A DNA stretch of 64,000 nt, taken from positions 124,001 through 188,000 of the forward strand of contig NZ_RQFT01000011.1 of the NCBI RefSeq assembly GCF_004769525.1. Direction: 5' to 3'. Below the pieces are notes generated by a model. The model had not been told where the DNA came from and ran no database searches. It saw only the letters and a list, made by a program, of their open reading frames with translations. The position numbers and the translations under genes are program-made. Positions 47,169 through 57,295 of the stretch are shown here, in pieces; position 1 is the stretch's first letter, and every line of letters begins with the position of its first letter. This DNA comes from Leptospira bouyouniensis (GTDB lineage Bacteria > Spirochaetota > Leptospiria > Leptospirales > Leptospiraceae).

Positions 47169-47657
47169 ATGAGTTTTTTTAAAGACATACAAGATAAAAT
47201 CATTCCTTTTGACTCCATTGAATCCAAAAGGAAATCGTTAGAAGGGAAAAAAATAGTGTTTACCAATGGTTGTTTTGACATCCTTCATCCAGGCCATGTG
47301 AGTTACCTAGCACAAGCCCGTGATTTAGGAGACCTTCTTTGGATTGGTGTTAATTCCGATGAAAGTGTTAGGCGGTTAAAAGGTGAGTCTAGGCCCATCA
47401 ATTCTTGTGAAGATAGGATGTTGGTTCTTGCAGCCTTGTCATCTGTGAATTTTGTTTCCAATTTTACGGAAGACACTCCACTCGAAATTTTAAAAAAAGT
47501 AAAACCTTCTATCCATTCCAAAGGTGGAGATTACCAAGTGGAAACCCTTCCAGAATACCAAATTTTAAAAGAGATGGGAGCGGATATTCAAATTTTGCCT
47601 TTCGTTTCGGGAAAATCCACAACCAAGATTTTAGAAAAAGCGAAATCGCCCTCCTAA
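47169..47657 (+). CDS. hldC: D-glycero-beta-D-manno-heptose-1-phosphate nucleotidyltransferase
   Basis: The start is ATG 47169, because GGAGGA stands 9 bases before it; ATG 47160 lies too close to that site. The protein has about 162 residues: KIVFTNGCFDILHPGHVSYL (HxGH nucleotidyltransferase motif) and SIHSKGGDYQ, as in the C-terminal half of HldE. It transfers adenylate to make ADP-heptose. It belongs with hldA, overlapping its stop region, and so splits the classic bifunctional enzyme. Confidence 0.93.
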   Translation: MSFFKDIQDKIIPFDSIESKRKSLEGKKIVFTNGCFDILHPGHVSYLAQARDLGDLLWIGVNSDESVRRLKGESRPINSCEDRMLVLAALSSVNFVSNFTEDTPLEILKKVKPSIHSKGGDYQVETLPEYQILKEMGADIQILPFVSGKSTTKILEKAKSPS

Positions 47658-47720
47658 ACGTATTGATTTTGGACCCAAATCCCAACAGTCTGTAAAAAAC
47701 ATTCTTTTTTGAGGTCCAGT

Positions 47721-49343
47721 TTGTCCAAGACCAGATATATATTCATTACCGGTGGTGTTTCTTCTTCTTTAGGGAAAGGGGTTACTGTTGCCGCTCTCGG
47801 TTGTTTACTCGAAGCAAGAGGTTATACCGTCTCTTTACAAAAAATGGATCCTTATATCAACATTGACCCAGGCACAATGAGTCCCTACCAACATGGGGAA
47901 GTGTATGTCACGGAAGATGGTGCGGAAACTGATTTGGATTTAGGGTATTATGAAAGGTTTACTAAATCAAAGTTTTCAAGAAAAAATTCCGTATCCACAG
48001 GTCAAATTTACCACGCAGTCATTGAACGTGAACGGAAAGGGGATTACTTAGGAAGAACCGTACAAGTAGTCCCCCATATTACAAACGAAATACGAAATCG
48101 AATTTATAACCTAACTCGTGATTTAGAAACGGATTTTGTGATTGTGGAAATTGGTGGAACTGTTGGAGACATCGAGTCTATTCCATTTTTGGAAGCAATT
48201 AGACAAATGCGTTATGAGCACGGAAGTAATCAAGTTTTGTTTTTACATTTAACGCTTGTTCCAACAATCACTGCTGCAGGGGAAGCAAAAACCAAACCTA
48301 CTCAACATTCGGTCAAAGAGTTACTCGCACTTGGTATCCAACCAGATGTTTTGATTTGTAGGATTAATAAACCAATGTCAAAAGAGATGAAAAATAAAAT
48401 TTCTCTATTTTGCAATGTAAAAGAACAGAATGTAATTTCGGCTGTAGACATCACAACATCAATTTATGAAATCCCACTTATGTATAGAGAAGATAAGTTA
48501 GATGAAGTGGTTTTGAATGCTTTAGGAATGGATTTACGAAAACTCAATTTTTCCCAATGGGAAAATATGGTCAAAAAAATCAGAAATACAAAGAAGACCG
48601 TAAAAATTGCGTTAGTTGGAAAGTATATTTCACTTCAAGATGCTTATCGTTCAGTTTATGAATCTTTAGCGCATGGTGGTATATCAAATGATGTCGAAGT
48701 GAATGTTGTTAAAATTAATCCAGAAGACATTGATTCAAAAAATATCAAAGAACATTTAAAAGGTGTACATGGTGTCATAGTTCCTGGTGGGTTTGGAGAA
48801 CGTGGTATTGAAGGAAAAATTGCTGCCATCCAATATGCACGAACAAAAAATATTCCATTTTTTGGAATTTGTTTAGGGATGCAGTGTGCGGTCATTGAAT
48901 TTGCAAGGAATGTATTAGGATTTAAAGATGCCAATTCCACTGAATTCAAACCAAATGTACAATACCCTGTGATTTCAATGATCGAGGAACAAAAAGAAAT
49001 CGAAAGAATGGGTGGAACCATGCGGCTCGGTGCTTATCCTTGTATTATAAAAAAAGGAAGCCTTGCCCATTCTGAATACAAATCTGATCGAATTTCTGAA
49101 AGGCATCGTCACCGTTTTGAGTTCACACTTCGTTATAAAGATGATTTTGAGAAAAAAGGAATGAATTTAACTGGATTCTCACCAGACGGAAGTTTGGCGG
49201 AAATAGTCGAAATACCAAACCATCCATGGTTTGTTGGTGTTCAATTCCATCCTGAATTTCAATCCAAACCAACAGATCCACATCCACTCTTTGCAGGTTT
49301 TATCAAAGCTGCATCGAAATTAGCAAAAAAATCAGAGGATTAA
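47721..49343 (+). CDS. pyrG: CTP synthase
   Basis: The start is placed at TTG 47721, after GAGGT 5 bases upstream; the frame opens at 47709. About 540 residues. The synthetase domain has FITGGVSSSLGKGVTVAAL and IEIGGTVGDIES; the amidotransferase domain has PGGFGERG, FGICLGMQCAVIEFA with the catalytic Cys, and the closing FHPEFQSKP. It makes CTP from UTP and glutamine, which KDO activation (CMP-KDO) needs. kdsA follows by one base, a pairing seen in several bacteria. Confidence 0.96.
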   Translation: MSKTRYIFITGGVSSSLGKGVTVAALGCLLEARGYTVSLQKMDPYINIDPGTMSPYQHGEVYVTEDGAETDLDLGYYERFTKSKFSRKNSVSTGQIYHAVIERERKGDYLGRTVQVVPHITNEIRNRIYNLTRDLETDFVIVEIGGTVGDIESIPFLEAIRQMRYEHGSNQVLFLHLTLVPTITAAGEAKTKPTQHSVKELLALGIQPDVLICRINKPMSKEMKNKISLFCNVKEQNVISAVDITTSIYEIPLMYREDKLDEVVLNALGMDLRKLNFSQWENMVKKIRNTKKTVKIALVGKYISLQDAYRSVYESLAHGGISNDVEVNVVKINPEDIDSKNIKEHLKGVHGVIVPGGFGERGIEGKIAAIQYARTKNIPFFGICLGMQCAVIEFARNVLGFKDANSTEFKPNVQYPVISMIEEQKEIERMGGTMRLGAYPCIIKKGSLAHSEYKSDRISERHRHRFEFTLRYKDDFEKKGMNLTGFSPDGSLAEIVEIPNHPWFVGVQFHPEFQSKPTDPHPLFAGFIKAASKLAKKSED

Positions 49344-49344
49344 T

Positions 49345-50190
49345 ATGTACGATTTGATAGAAGAAAGAGAGTTTTTTGGAAAAAAAATCGGAGGTCGTAA
49401 TCCTTTTTTTCTCATCTCCGGGCCTTGTGTGATGGAAAACAAAGATCTACTCGACAGAGTTTGTGGTGAAATGAAAAACATCTGCGATGAATTAGGAATC
49501 GTATATATCTTTAAATCATCATTCGATAAAGCAAATCGATCCTCGATTAATTCATATCGAGGCCCTGGTTTAGAAGAAGGGAGAAAGTTACTTGATTTTA
49601 TTAAAAACAAATACAATGTCCCAGTGCTCACAGACATCCATGAAACGATCCAAGTGGATCCATTAAAAGATACTGTTGATATTTTTCAAATCCCTGCCTT
49701 CCTAAGCCGCCAAACCGATTTGATTGCAAAAGCTGCAGAAACGGGAAAATGGGTGAATGTCAAAAAAGGCCAATTTATGGCTCCGGATGACACAAGACAT
49801 ATCAAAACAAAAATCCAAGAATCCGGCTCAGAAAAGTATATGGTAACGGAACGTGGTGCAAGTTTCGGTTATGGAAATTTGGTATTTGATTTACGTGGGA
49901 TACCCATGATGCATAAACACGGGATCCCCATCGTATTTGATGGAACACATTCTGCCCAACTCCCCGGTGCTGCAGGTAACATAACAGGTGGTTTGCGGGA
50001 GTTTATCCCACATATGATGCGTGGAGCAGTTTCTGTTGGAGTAGAAGGATTATTTATGGAAGTTCACCCAGATCCAGAAAAAGCATTATCTGATGCAACC
50101 ACGCAGTTTCCTTTGGCCAAAGCAAAAACATTACTCACTCAACTTTTAGAGTTAGATCGTTTGGTAAAAACGAAATTTTTAGAGGATTAA
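49345..50190 (+). CDS. kdsA: 3-deoxy-D-manno-octulosonate-8-phosphate synthase
   Basis: This 281-residue protein has full family length: LISGPCVMEN, YIFKSSFDKANRSSI, PVLTDIHE, QIPAFLSRQTDL, VNVKKGQFMAP, ERGASFGYGNLV and VEVHPDPEKALSDATTQ-type text near the end. It condenses PEP with arabinose-5-phosphate to make KDO-8-phosphate for lipid A core. It begins right behind pyrG with ribosome site GAGGATTAAT, so both are one unit. Confidence 0.96.
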   Translation: MYDLIEEREFFGKKIGGRNPFFLISGPCVMENKDLLDRVCGEMKNICDELGIVYIFKSSFDKANRSSINSYRGPGLEEGRKLLDFIKNKYNVPVLTDIHETIQVDPLKDTVDIFQIPAFLSRQTDLIAKAAETGKWVNVKKGQFMAPDDTRHIKTKIQESGSEKYMVTERGASFGYGNLVFDLRGIPMMHKHGIPIVFDGTHSAQLPGAAGNITGGLREFIPHMMRGAVSVGVEGLFMEVHPDPEKALSDATTQFPLAKAKTLLTQLLELDRLVKTKFLED

Positions 50191-50201
50191 AAAAAGCGAA
50201 T

Positions 50202-50747
50202 ATGGATCTGAAGGTTTGGACATTGTGTTTACTTTTGGTTTTTACCGCTTGTAAAGACAAGGAATACCTTCGGATTGAAGTAGAAAAGGAATCGGGATCA
50301 ATGGTTTCCATGAGAAATTTCAGCAGAGCTTCATACAAAGAATCTGGTGAATTGGAATGGAAATTAAAAGGAACTGAATCCTATATTTTCCCGAAAGAAA
50401 ACAAAACCATTGTCTACGGATTTGAATTTAACCAATTTGAAAAAGGAAAAATAACCTCCATGATGACGGGAAATCGTGGAGAGATTAATCACCAAACCAA
50501 AACGGTGATACTGGATGGGAAAGTTCGATTAAAAACGAATGATGGCAAATTTATAGAATCAGAATCGCTTACCTATAATTTAGATGAAAAAACTCTTTTT
50601 TCTGAAGCAGATGTTCTTGTGTATTCGGATGGAACTACCATCCGAGGAAAAGGTTTACGAGCTGACAAAAGTTTAAATAAATTTACAATCATCCAACCAA
50701 AGGCCATCACTGTTGGTGGTTCCAACCCATTAAAGGAAAAACAATGA
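50202..50747 (+). CDS. lptC: LPS export protein LptC-like lipoprotein
   Basis: This 181-residue protein has a leader ending VFTAC (Cys17). The body carries the LptC-type beta-jellyroll pattern: GELEWKLKGTESYIF, TSMMTGNRGEINHQTKTVILDGKVRLKT, and LFSEADVLVYSDGTTIRGKGL. LptC joins the inner-membrane LptBFG complex to the LptA bridge. It heads a set with lptA and lptB and overlaps the next gene by 4 nt. Unlike enteric LptC, it seems to be a lipoprotein rather than membrane-anchored, though a lipobox reading is uncertain. Confidence 0.82.
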   Translation: MDLKVWTLCLLLVFTACKDKEYLRIEVEKESGSMVSMRNFSRASYKESGELEWKLKGTESYIFPKENKTIVYGFEFNQFEKGKITSMMTGNRGEINHQTKTVILDGKVRLKTNDGKFIESESLTYNLDEKTLFSEADVLVYSDGTTIRGKGLRADKSLNKFTIIQPKAITVGGSNPLKEKQ

Positions 50748-52081
50748 AGGTTTTCTTTTTTGGATTCTTATTTATCCTTTTTTTCGTAAATGTTTTTGCT
50801 TCTCCAATTCCAATCTTATATGGTTCTGAGGATTTTTTTAAAAAAGATGATCCATCATTTCCAATAGAAGATAAAAAAGGAAAAAAAGACAAAATCCCAA
50901 TCATTTGGGGTGGAAGTAGTCTGACACAAGAAGAACGAATCGTGAATGGTTTTCCGATGAAAATTTTCATCTTAGGTGGTGGAGCCTATATTATGCATAA
51001 GTCCATCAAACTCAGTGCTAGAGAAATTGAGATCATTGGAGAAGAAGCTCTTCTTGGAAATCTAAAAGGCCAGGTGGTGGTAGAAGATTTTCAGAACGGC
51101 GTCACTCTTACTGCAACAAAAGGGATTTATGATAAGATGGCAGGAACAGTAAGTTTAGAAAACAAACCTGTTCTCACACAAAAAAAAGAAGCCAAAATTG
51201 TACGCATCAAATGCCAATCTATCGTTCGGAATTTAGAAGAGGCGAAAACAACCTTAGCAGGGAAGGTTGTTGTAACATCTGAAGAATTCCAAGTGTTTGG
51301 AGAAGATGCTGTGTTCACTGAAAAAGATGATCGCATTGATTTAAAAGGGGAACCATTTTTATTCTCAGAAAATCGATTTCTCATAGGGCAAACTCTCTCT
51401 TATTTTGTAAAGGAAGGCAGTATCCAGTTAGATGGTGATGCAACGATTTACCAAGTGAGTTACGAAAATAAAAAAGACAAAGAAAAGGACACGGTGACTA
51501 AAGAACGTGTTTTGACATTATTTTCCGGTAAAACGTTAACTCATTTGAACAAAGGAAAAGAAACTGTCACGTCTATGAATGGTGATGCGTATATGTATCG
51601 CAAAAATTCGGAATTTAAGGCAGAACTTTTAGAAAGCCGAAAAGGGAATAAAGAAATTAAAGCTACCGGAAATGTTAGTTATTTGGATAAAGAAAATGGT
51701 TACCGAATGGAAGGTGGACTTCTTTTTTATGACAAAGAAAGGGGTTACTCTTATTTAACAGAAAATCCGAAGATTATATTCTTAAACAAAAAAGATCTTA
51801 CGGAAAGAGGGCAATTAACTTCAGTATTCATTGAAAGGTTTGATGAACGTAATGAAACAGTGGCTCGTGGTGATGTGCAAGTGGAAACACAATCAACAAA
51901 AGCAACTGGTGAGTTTGCCACATATTATGAAAAAAAAGACGAACTTGTTTTGGAAGGTAATCCGACTCTTGTACGAAACACAACTAAGGTTTCTGCTGGG
52001 AAAATCATATTGTATCCAAAATCGGATAAAGCCTTATTAACAGATGGATTGAAGGTAATCCCGAATGGTGAAAAAAAGTAA
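50744..52081 (+). CDS. lptA: LptA/OstA-family LPS transport protein, long form
   Basis: This 445-residue protein has a signal peptide (about 1-18, ending NVFAS). The rest repeats OstA-like elements: [57 protein letters not shown], and a last one at [22 protein letters not shown] text. Enteric LptA has about 185 residues, so this carries roughly twice the jellyroll length. LptA forms the periplasmic bridge for LPS. It overlaps lptC by 4 nt and lptB by 17 nt. Confidence 0.85.
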   Translation: MKVFFFGFLFILFFVNVFASPIPILYGSEDFFKKDDPSFPIEDKKGKKDKIPIIWGGSSLTQEERIVNGFPMKIFILGGGAYIMHKSIKLSAREIEIIGEEALLGNLKGQVVVEDFQNGVTLTATKGIYDKMAGTVSLENKPVLTQKKEAKIVRIKCQSIVRNLEEAKTTLAGKVVVTSEEFQVFGEDAVFTEKDDRIDLKGEPFLFSENRFLIGQTLSYFVKEGSIQLDGDATIYQVSYENKKDKEKDTVTKERVLTLFSGKTLTHLNKGKETVTSMNGDAYMYRKNSEFKAELLESRKGNKEIKATGNVSYLDKENGYRMEGGLLFYDKERGYSYLTENPKIIFLNKKDLTERGQLTSVFIERFDERNETVARGDVQVETQSTKATGEFATYYEKKDELVLEGNPTLVRNTTKVSAGKIILYPKSDKALLTDGLKVIPNGEKK

Positions 52082-52838
52082 ACTTCCTGTTAGAAAGAAG
52101 GAATTAGATCCGAATGTAAAAACATTTAGGATGGAAAATTTAGTTAAAATCTATAACAAACGTAAGGTTGTAGATGGAGTCAGCTTTTACATCAAAAAGG
52201 GTGAAATTGTTGGTTTACTTGGTCCCAATGGGGCAGGAAAAACTACTAGTTTTTATATGAGCGTCGGTTTTGTGACCCCTGATGAAGGTCATGTTTTCAT
52301 TGATAATGAAGATTTGACAAAAGCTCCCATGCACATTCGAGCTAGGATGGGAGTTGGTTATCTTGCACAAGAAGCAAGTATCTTTCGAAAATTGACAGTT
52401 GCAGAAAACTTGGAAGCGATTCTTGAAACGATGAATTTACCTGGTGATGAAATCATTCGTAGGCGAGATGAACTTCTAATGGAATTACAAATTATGCGAG
52501 TTGCAAACCAAAAAGGATACACTCTTTCTGGTGGCGAACGAAGACGTTGTGAAATTGCAAGGGCATTGGTTACAAATCCTGATTTTATTTTGTTAGATGA
52601 ACCATTTGCAGGTGTTGACCCAATCGCTGTAAAGGATATCCAAAATGTGATTCAATCATTAAAAGAAAGAGGGCTCGGAATTCTAATCACAGACCACAAT
52701 GTTAGGGAAACACTTAAAATTACAGATCGAGCCTATATTATGTATAGTGGAAGGATTTTGATTTCAGGCAGTGCCGATGATTTGATCAATGATCCGGAAA
52801 CACGACGAATTTATTTAGGTGAGGATTTTAAACTCTAA
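52065..52838 (+). CDS. lptB: LPS export ABC transporter ATPase LptB
   Basis: This 257-residue protein has an N-terminal extension of about 20 residues before the usual LptB start. Walker A is GPNGAGKT, the signature [15 protein letters not shown], Walker [15 protein letters not shown]; the Q-loop is [15 protein letters not shown]. These are textbook LptB sequences. It powers LPS extraction with LptFG, whose genes are not in the window. Its stop is immediately followed by rpoN, as in proteobacteria. Confidence 0.95.
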   Translation: MVKKSKLPVRKKELDPNVKTFRMENLVKIYNKRKVVDGVSFYIKKGEIVGLLGPNGAGKTTSFYMSVGFVTPDEGHVFIDNEDLTKAPMHIRARMGVGYLAQEASIFRKLTVAENLEAILETMNLPGDEIIRRRDELLMELQIMRVANQKGYTLSGGERRRCEIARALVTNPDFILLDEPFAGVDPIAVKDIQNVIQSLKERGLGILITDHNVRETLKITDRAYIMYSGRILISGSADDLINDPETRRIYLGEDFKL

Positions 52839-54260
52839 ATGAAACTTGGGGCATCACTTTCACAACGCCAAACACAAAAACTGGTGATGACCCAGGACCT
52901 ACGTCAGTCTATTGAACTTTTATCATTATCTACTTTAGAACTCTCAGATAAAATCCAAAACGAATTACTTGAAAATCCTCTTTTAGATGAGTTGGGAGTT
53001 GATGAAAAAACAAAAATGCCTGAACTCTTTTCTATCGATGAAGTGAAACGATTGGAAAAACTGAATCATGAAAAGAGTACAGATGTAAATTGGCAAGATA
53101 GTTATTCATTAGAAGGCCCACGTTCTTATGATTCAGAGGCAAGTGATAGAAACCAAAAATATATTGAGTCATCAACAAGAGGGGAAACATTAGAAGAACA
53201 CCTTTTAAATCAGCTTCGTCTCATCAAACTTACTAAGTTAGAATTTGAAATTGGTGAAGTATTGATTAGTATGATTGATGAAAAGGGTTTTATCACTGAT
53301 GATTTGTCCATTGTCTCTAAAGAAATGGGATACCCTGAGTTAAAAGTCCGTAGAGTTTTACAAGTGATCAATGAGCTTGATCCGATTGGGATTGGTGCAA
53401 AGGATATGCAAGAGACCCTGCTCATTCAGGGTAAGATTTTATTCCCAGACAATATACTACTCCACCAATTGATTGGTGAATTTTTATCGGATTTAGAAAA
53501 AGTAGATTATAAAAAAATCGCAAAAAATTTAAAAATTACAGAAGAAGAGATTTTAAGTTTAGCAAGATTGATCAAAAAATTAGAACCTTATCCAGCTACA
53601 ACTTACCAAGGTCGTAAAATTGATTATGTAGTTGCTGATGTTGTCGTAAAAGAAGTAGGTAACGAATTTAATATATTTATAAACGATGAATGGTTACCTA
53701 AACTTACTATCCAAGAAGAATACAAAGAGCTCCTGAGTCAAAAACTTCCACCAAAAGAAAAGGAATATTTCCAAACTAAATATAGTTCAGCCCAGTGGCT
53801 CATTCGGTCTATCCAACAACGTAGACAAACCTTACAAAGAGTTGTCAGTTGTATCATAGACTTTCAAGTCGATTTTTTTCGTGGTGGGATTGGATTTATC
53901 AAACCACTCACGTTAAAAGAAGTCGCAGAGAAACTTGGTTTACATGAATCTACAATTTCGCGCATTACAACCAATAAATACATACAAACAACCTGGGGTA
54001 TTTTTGAGCTAAAATGGTTTTTTTCTTCAGGTGTTAAATCAGCTGAAGGTGGAAAAGAAAGTTCCAAAAAAATTCATGAAATCATTCGGAATCTAGTGAA
54101 AGAAGAAGATGAAAACAATCCATTGTCTGACCAAGATATAGTCGAACTGATGGAAAAAAAAGGTATTGAAATTGCACGTAGAACCGTAGCAAAATACCGA
54201 AAGGTTTTAAGAATCCTTCCTTCCAACGAAAGAAAACGTATTAGTTCGCTCAAGGGGTAA
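52839..54260 (+). CDS. rpoN: RNA polymerase sigma-54 factor
   Basis: This 473-residue protein has the N-terminal activator-interacting region I (LSQRQTQKLVMTQDLRQSIELL), the core-binding region, and the C-terminal DNA-binding part with TLKEVAEKLGLHESTISRI and the RpoN box ARRTVAKYRK (about residues 452-461). It directs transcription at -24/-12 promoters and needs an AAA+ activator. It begins one base after lptB and is followed after 3 bases by hprK. Confidence 0.97.
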   Translation: MKLGASLSQRQTQKLVMTQDLRQSIELLSLSTLELSDKIQNELLENPLLDELGVDEKTKMPELFSIDEVKRLEKLNHEKSTDVNWQDSYSLEGPRSYDSEASDRNQKYIESSTRGETLEEHLLNQLRLIKLTKLEFEIGEVLISMIDEKGFITDDLSIVSKEMGYPELKVRRVLQVINELDPIGIGAKDMQETLLIQGKILFPDNILLHQLIGEFLSDLEKVDYKKIAKNLKITEEEILSLARLIKKLEPYPATTYQGRKIDYVVADVVVKEVGNEFNIFINDEWLPKLTIQEEYKELLSQKLPPKEKEYFQTKYSSAQWLIRSIQQRRQTLQRVVSCIIDFQVDFFRGGIGFIKPLTLKEVAEKLGLHESTISRITTNKYIQTTWGIFELKWFFSSGVKSAEGGKESSKKIHEIIRNLVKEEDENNPLSDQDIVELMEKKGIEIARRTVAKYRKVLRILPSNERKRISSLKG

Positions 54261-54263
54261 ACA

Positions 54264-55232
54264 ATGCCAGTACCTGGAATCACAGTGGAAACCATTCTCC
54301 GCGATCATGACGATTTACAACTTGTTCTAGTGACAGGCGAAGTCGGACTCTCGAATCGAATCAATAGTGCTGAAATCAATCGACCTGGATTGTCACTGAC
54401 TGGTTTTTTTGATTTTTTTGCGAATGACCGAATTCAGATTTTGGGAAAAGGGGAATGGGCGTATCTCAATTCCTTATCGGAAGAAAAGTTAAGTGAAATT
54501 ACCGATAAATTTTTTGAATTCCATCTCAATTGTATCATTTATACACATGGGAATGAACCCCAACTTCCATTTGTGGAAAGGGCAAAAGAGAAAGGAATTC
54601 CATTATTCAAAACAGAAATTGCAACTCATCGCTTTATCACATTAATCTCTCAAATTTTAGATAGAGCTTTGGCACCAAGGACCATGCGCCACGGTGTTCT
54701 CATTGAAGTTTTTGGAATCGGAACCTTACTCACCGGGAGATCTGGAGTAGGGAAAAGTGAAACTGCACTTGAGCTCATCGAACGAGGTCACCGCCTAGTT
54801 GCTGATGATATGGTTGAAATACGAAGACTAAGTGAAAGTTATTTGATTGGGTCTTGTTCTGATTTACTTCGCCATCATATGGAAATTCGAGGACTTGGCA
54901 TACTTAACATCAAAGACTTGTTTGGTGTTGGTTCGGTTAGGGATCACAAACTCATTGAACTCATAATTAATTTAAAAGAATGGGAAGAACAAACTTCGGG
55001 TGATTACGAGAGAACCGGAATTGAACAAAGTATGGAAGAAATACTTGGTGTATCAGTTCCTTATATCGAAATTCCTGTCAAACCGGGAAGAAATATTCCT
55101 ATCATTGTGGAGACCGCTGCGATGAACCAAAGGTTACGTAAGATGGGAAAAAATAGCGCAAAAGAATTTTCAAATAAACTCAATACTTATATTCAGCAGA
55201 GCACAATTGAAACAAATCCGATTAAAGATTAG
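54264..55232 (+). CDS. hprK: HPr kinase/phosphorylase
   Basis: This 322-residue protein is full length. The catalytic half has the P-loop GRSGVGKSETALELI, ADDMVEI, the signature EIRGLGILNIKDLFG and a closing K-rich KPGRNIPIIVETAA. It phosphorylates HPr on serine and reverses that with phosphate. In the window, HPr follows with a 26-nt overlap. No enzyme I or II gene is seen. A regulatory rather than sugar-uptake role is likely, as in spirochaetes and proteobacteria with this layout. Confidence 0.96.
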   Translation: MPVPGITVETILRDHDDLQLVLVTGEVGLSNRINSAEINRPGLSLTGFFDFFANDRIQILGKGEWAYLNSLSEEKLSEITDKFFEFHLNCIIYTHGNEPQLPFVERAKEKGIPLFKTEIATHRFITLISQILDRALAPRTMRHGVLIEVFGIGTLLTGRSGVGKSETALELIERGHRLVADDMVEIRRLSESYLIGSCSDLLRHHMEIRGLGILNIKDLFGVGSVRDHKLIELIINLKEWEEQTSGDYERTGIEQSMEEILGVSVPYIEIPVKPGRNIPIIVETAAMNQRLRKMGKNSAKEFSNKLNTYIQQSTIETNPIKD

Positions 55233-55482
55233 AGAAGATAGCACAGGACTCCATGCAAGACCAGCCTCCTTGTTTGTGAAGGTGGCGGCAAGTTTCCCTT
55301 GTGAAATTTTTGTCATCAAAGATGATATAGAAGTGAATGGAAAATCAATCATGGGTCTTATGATGCTTGCACTTGGTCCAGGTTCAGAGTTTTCCGTAAA
55401 AGCGGAAGGCAATCGGGAAGAGGAGGCATTGCAAGCGTTGGAATCACTTGTGGTTCAGAATTTTGAAACCAATGCCAAGTAA
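55207..55482 (+). CDS. ptsH: Phosphocarrier protein HPr
   Basis: This 91-residue protein starts at TTG 55207, within the hprK end. It keeps the active-site histidine in TGLHARPAS (H16) and the regulatory serine in NGKSIMGLM (S47), so both phosphorylation sites are present. HprK can modify S47; the enzyme that would phosphorylate H16 is not visible here. Its end overlaps ntrY by about 11 nt. The start lacks a clear ribosome site, consistent with translational coupling. Confidence 0.94.
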   Translation: MKQIRLKIREDSTGLHARPASLFVKVAASFPCEIFVIKDDIEVNGKSIMGLMMLALGPGSEFSVKAEGNREEEALQALESLVVQNFETNAK

Positions 55483-57295
55483 ATTGTTTTCATTTTTCCC
55501 TAAACTTTCAGATGAAAATCGATATTACTTAAGAGATATCTTTATATTCTTTTTGACCTTAGCTATTTCCATCGGATTTTCCGAATTGGTTTTTTTTCGC
55601 AAAGAAGAAGATATTTCTTTTTATTCAAAACTTGATACTTATGTATTCATCCTAATTCCTTTTTTTATTTTATCGTTAATCTTAAGTTATATATATCGTA
55701 ACCGCAGGAATCGTGAAACAGGAAAAATTCGAAGTTCGATTCGGTATCGTTTAACACTTGCATTTTTATTTGTTGCACTTGTTCCTTCTTTACCAATTTT
55801 TATTTTATCTTCAAATTTGACCGGTCGGTTAATTGAAGGATTTTACCAAGTTGATATTTCGAATGCGTTACGTTCTGCAAATCTTTTTGTACACCAAGTA
55901 GAAAAAGAAAACGAAAGTTCCTTTGTTGAGATAATTACAAAATTTCGCTCGTTATTATTTCGAGATAAAACTGATAGTTTTGTTGTTTTCCAACAGGGCA
56001 TCAAAAATGGTTTTTTTGAAAAAAACGAGTTTTATTTAGGTTTCATTCAAAATGGAAAAGTCCAGTTTGAATCAAAAAATTTATATCACCACATATCTTC
56101 CTTAGAATTTGTGGAATCGAATGAAAAAGGTATATTTATTAGTCGGTATTATGATACAAACCGAGCCTATTTGGTTGGAAAGTTTGATTTAAATGCTGAT
56201 CGAACAGTTTTTATTGCGCAAAGAATTCATCGTGGTTTAGAATCAGATGTATTAAATATTATAAACGCAACTTCCACATATGAAAAAGTGAGTTTATGGA
56301 AAGAAAAAATCCCTTTTAGTGTTCGCATTACGATTGCTAGTTTTTCGTTTTCCATGTTTCTGATTGCGATACTTTTTTCTTTTTTATTTGCAAGGCGAAT
56401 TTCCAAACCTATTATCAATTTGGCAAATGCCACCAAAAAAGTATCTCTAGGTGAATCAGATATTCGTTTAGAAAAAACGGAAGAAGGGGAAATGGGGATT
56501 CTGATTGATAGTTTCAATCAAATGGTAAGTGACCTCAAAGCAAAATCAGATGAACTCATGCATACTCAAAGGATTGCTGCTTGGAAAGAAGTGGCACAAC
56601 GAATGGCACATGAAATTAAAAATCCGCTCACTCCCATTCAATTATCAGCACAGAGAATCCAACGAAAATTCCAAAACCCCAAAAAAGAAAATTTAGAATC
56701 AGTAATTTTTGATGCAACGGAAACCATCATTGGGCAGGTTCGGGTCTTAGAACATTTGGTAAAAGAATTTAGCGAGTTTGCTCGGATGCCCGTTCCTGTC
56801 CTAATCAACCAACACATAAATCCCATTTTAGAAGAAGCGGTCGCATTATTTAGAGATACGACAGATATTGAGTTTGAACTGAAATTAGCAGAAAATTTAC
56901 CGGAGGTATTTCTCGACAAACGATTGTTTCTTGGTGTTGTAAACAACCTGATAAAAAATGCTGTAGAGGCAATTCTTTCGTTAGATACTTCTAAAGAAGA
57001 AATGGACTTTCTCGGATCCAAAAAGAAAAAAATCCGAGTGATGTCAAAACTACAAAAAAGAGCCCTTCGTAAAAGTATTGTGATTGAAATTGATGATTCT
57101 GGTCCTGGACTAAAAGAAGAGTGGCGGGAGAAAATATTTGAACCCTATTTTTCCACTAAAGAAAAACATGGATCAGGAATTGGTCTTGCAATTGTTCAAA
57201 AAACGATTATTGACCATCACGGACATATTTCAGTAGAAAACTCCAAGTTAGGTGGCTGTAAATTTCGTATCGAACTTCCGTTGGAACTTTCATAA
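55472..57295 (+). CDS. ntrY: NtrY-like sensor histidine kinase
   Basis: The start is ATG 55472 (frame opens at 55448). The protein has 607 residues. Three membrane spans lie near 22-110, a periplasmic or extracytoplasmic loop follows, then another span near 290-312 and HAMP. The dimerisation helix has AHEIKNPLTPIQLSAQRIQ with phospho-accepting His, and the ATPase has NNLIKNAVEAIL, DDSGPGL and GSGIGLAIVQK. This order is that of NtrY. Its signal is unknown. It overlaps ntrX by 1 nt and clearly pairs with it. Confidence 0.93.
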   Translation: MPSKLFSFFPKLSDENRYYLRDIFIFFLTLAISIGFSELVFFRKEEDISFYSKLDTYVFILIPFFILSLILSYIYRNRRNRETGKIRSSIRYRLTLAFLFVALVPSLPIFILSSNLTGRLIEGFYQVDISNALRSANLFVHQVEKENESSFVEIITKFRSLLFRDKTDSFVVFQQGIKNGFFEKNEFYLGFIQNGKVQFESKNLYHHISSLEFVESNEKGIFISRYYDTNRAYLVGKFDLNADRTVFIAQRIHRGLESDVLNIINATSTYEKVSLWKEKIPFSVRITIASFSFSMFLIAILFSFLFARRISKPIINLANATKKVSLGESDIRLEKTEEGEMGILIDSFNQMVSDLKAKSDELMHTQRIAAWKEVAQRMAHEIKNPLTPIQLSAQRIQRKFQNPKKENLESVIFDATETIIGQVRVLEHLVKEFSEFARMPVPVLINQHINPILEEAVALFRDTTDIEFELKLAENLPEVFLDKRLFLGVVNNLIKNAVEAILSLDTSKEEMDFLGSKKKKIRVMSKLQKRALRKSIVIEIDDSGPGLKEEWREKIFEPYFSTKEKHGSGIGLAIVQKTIIDHHGHISVENSKLGGCKFRIELPLELS

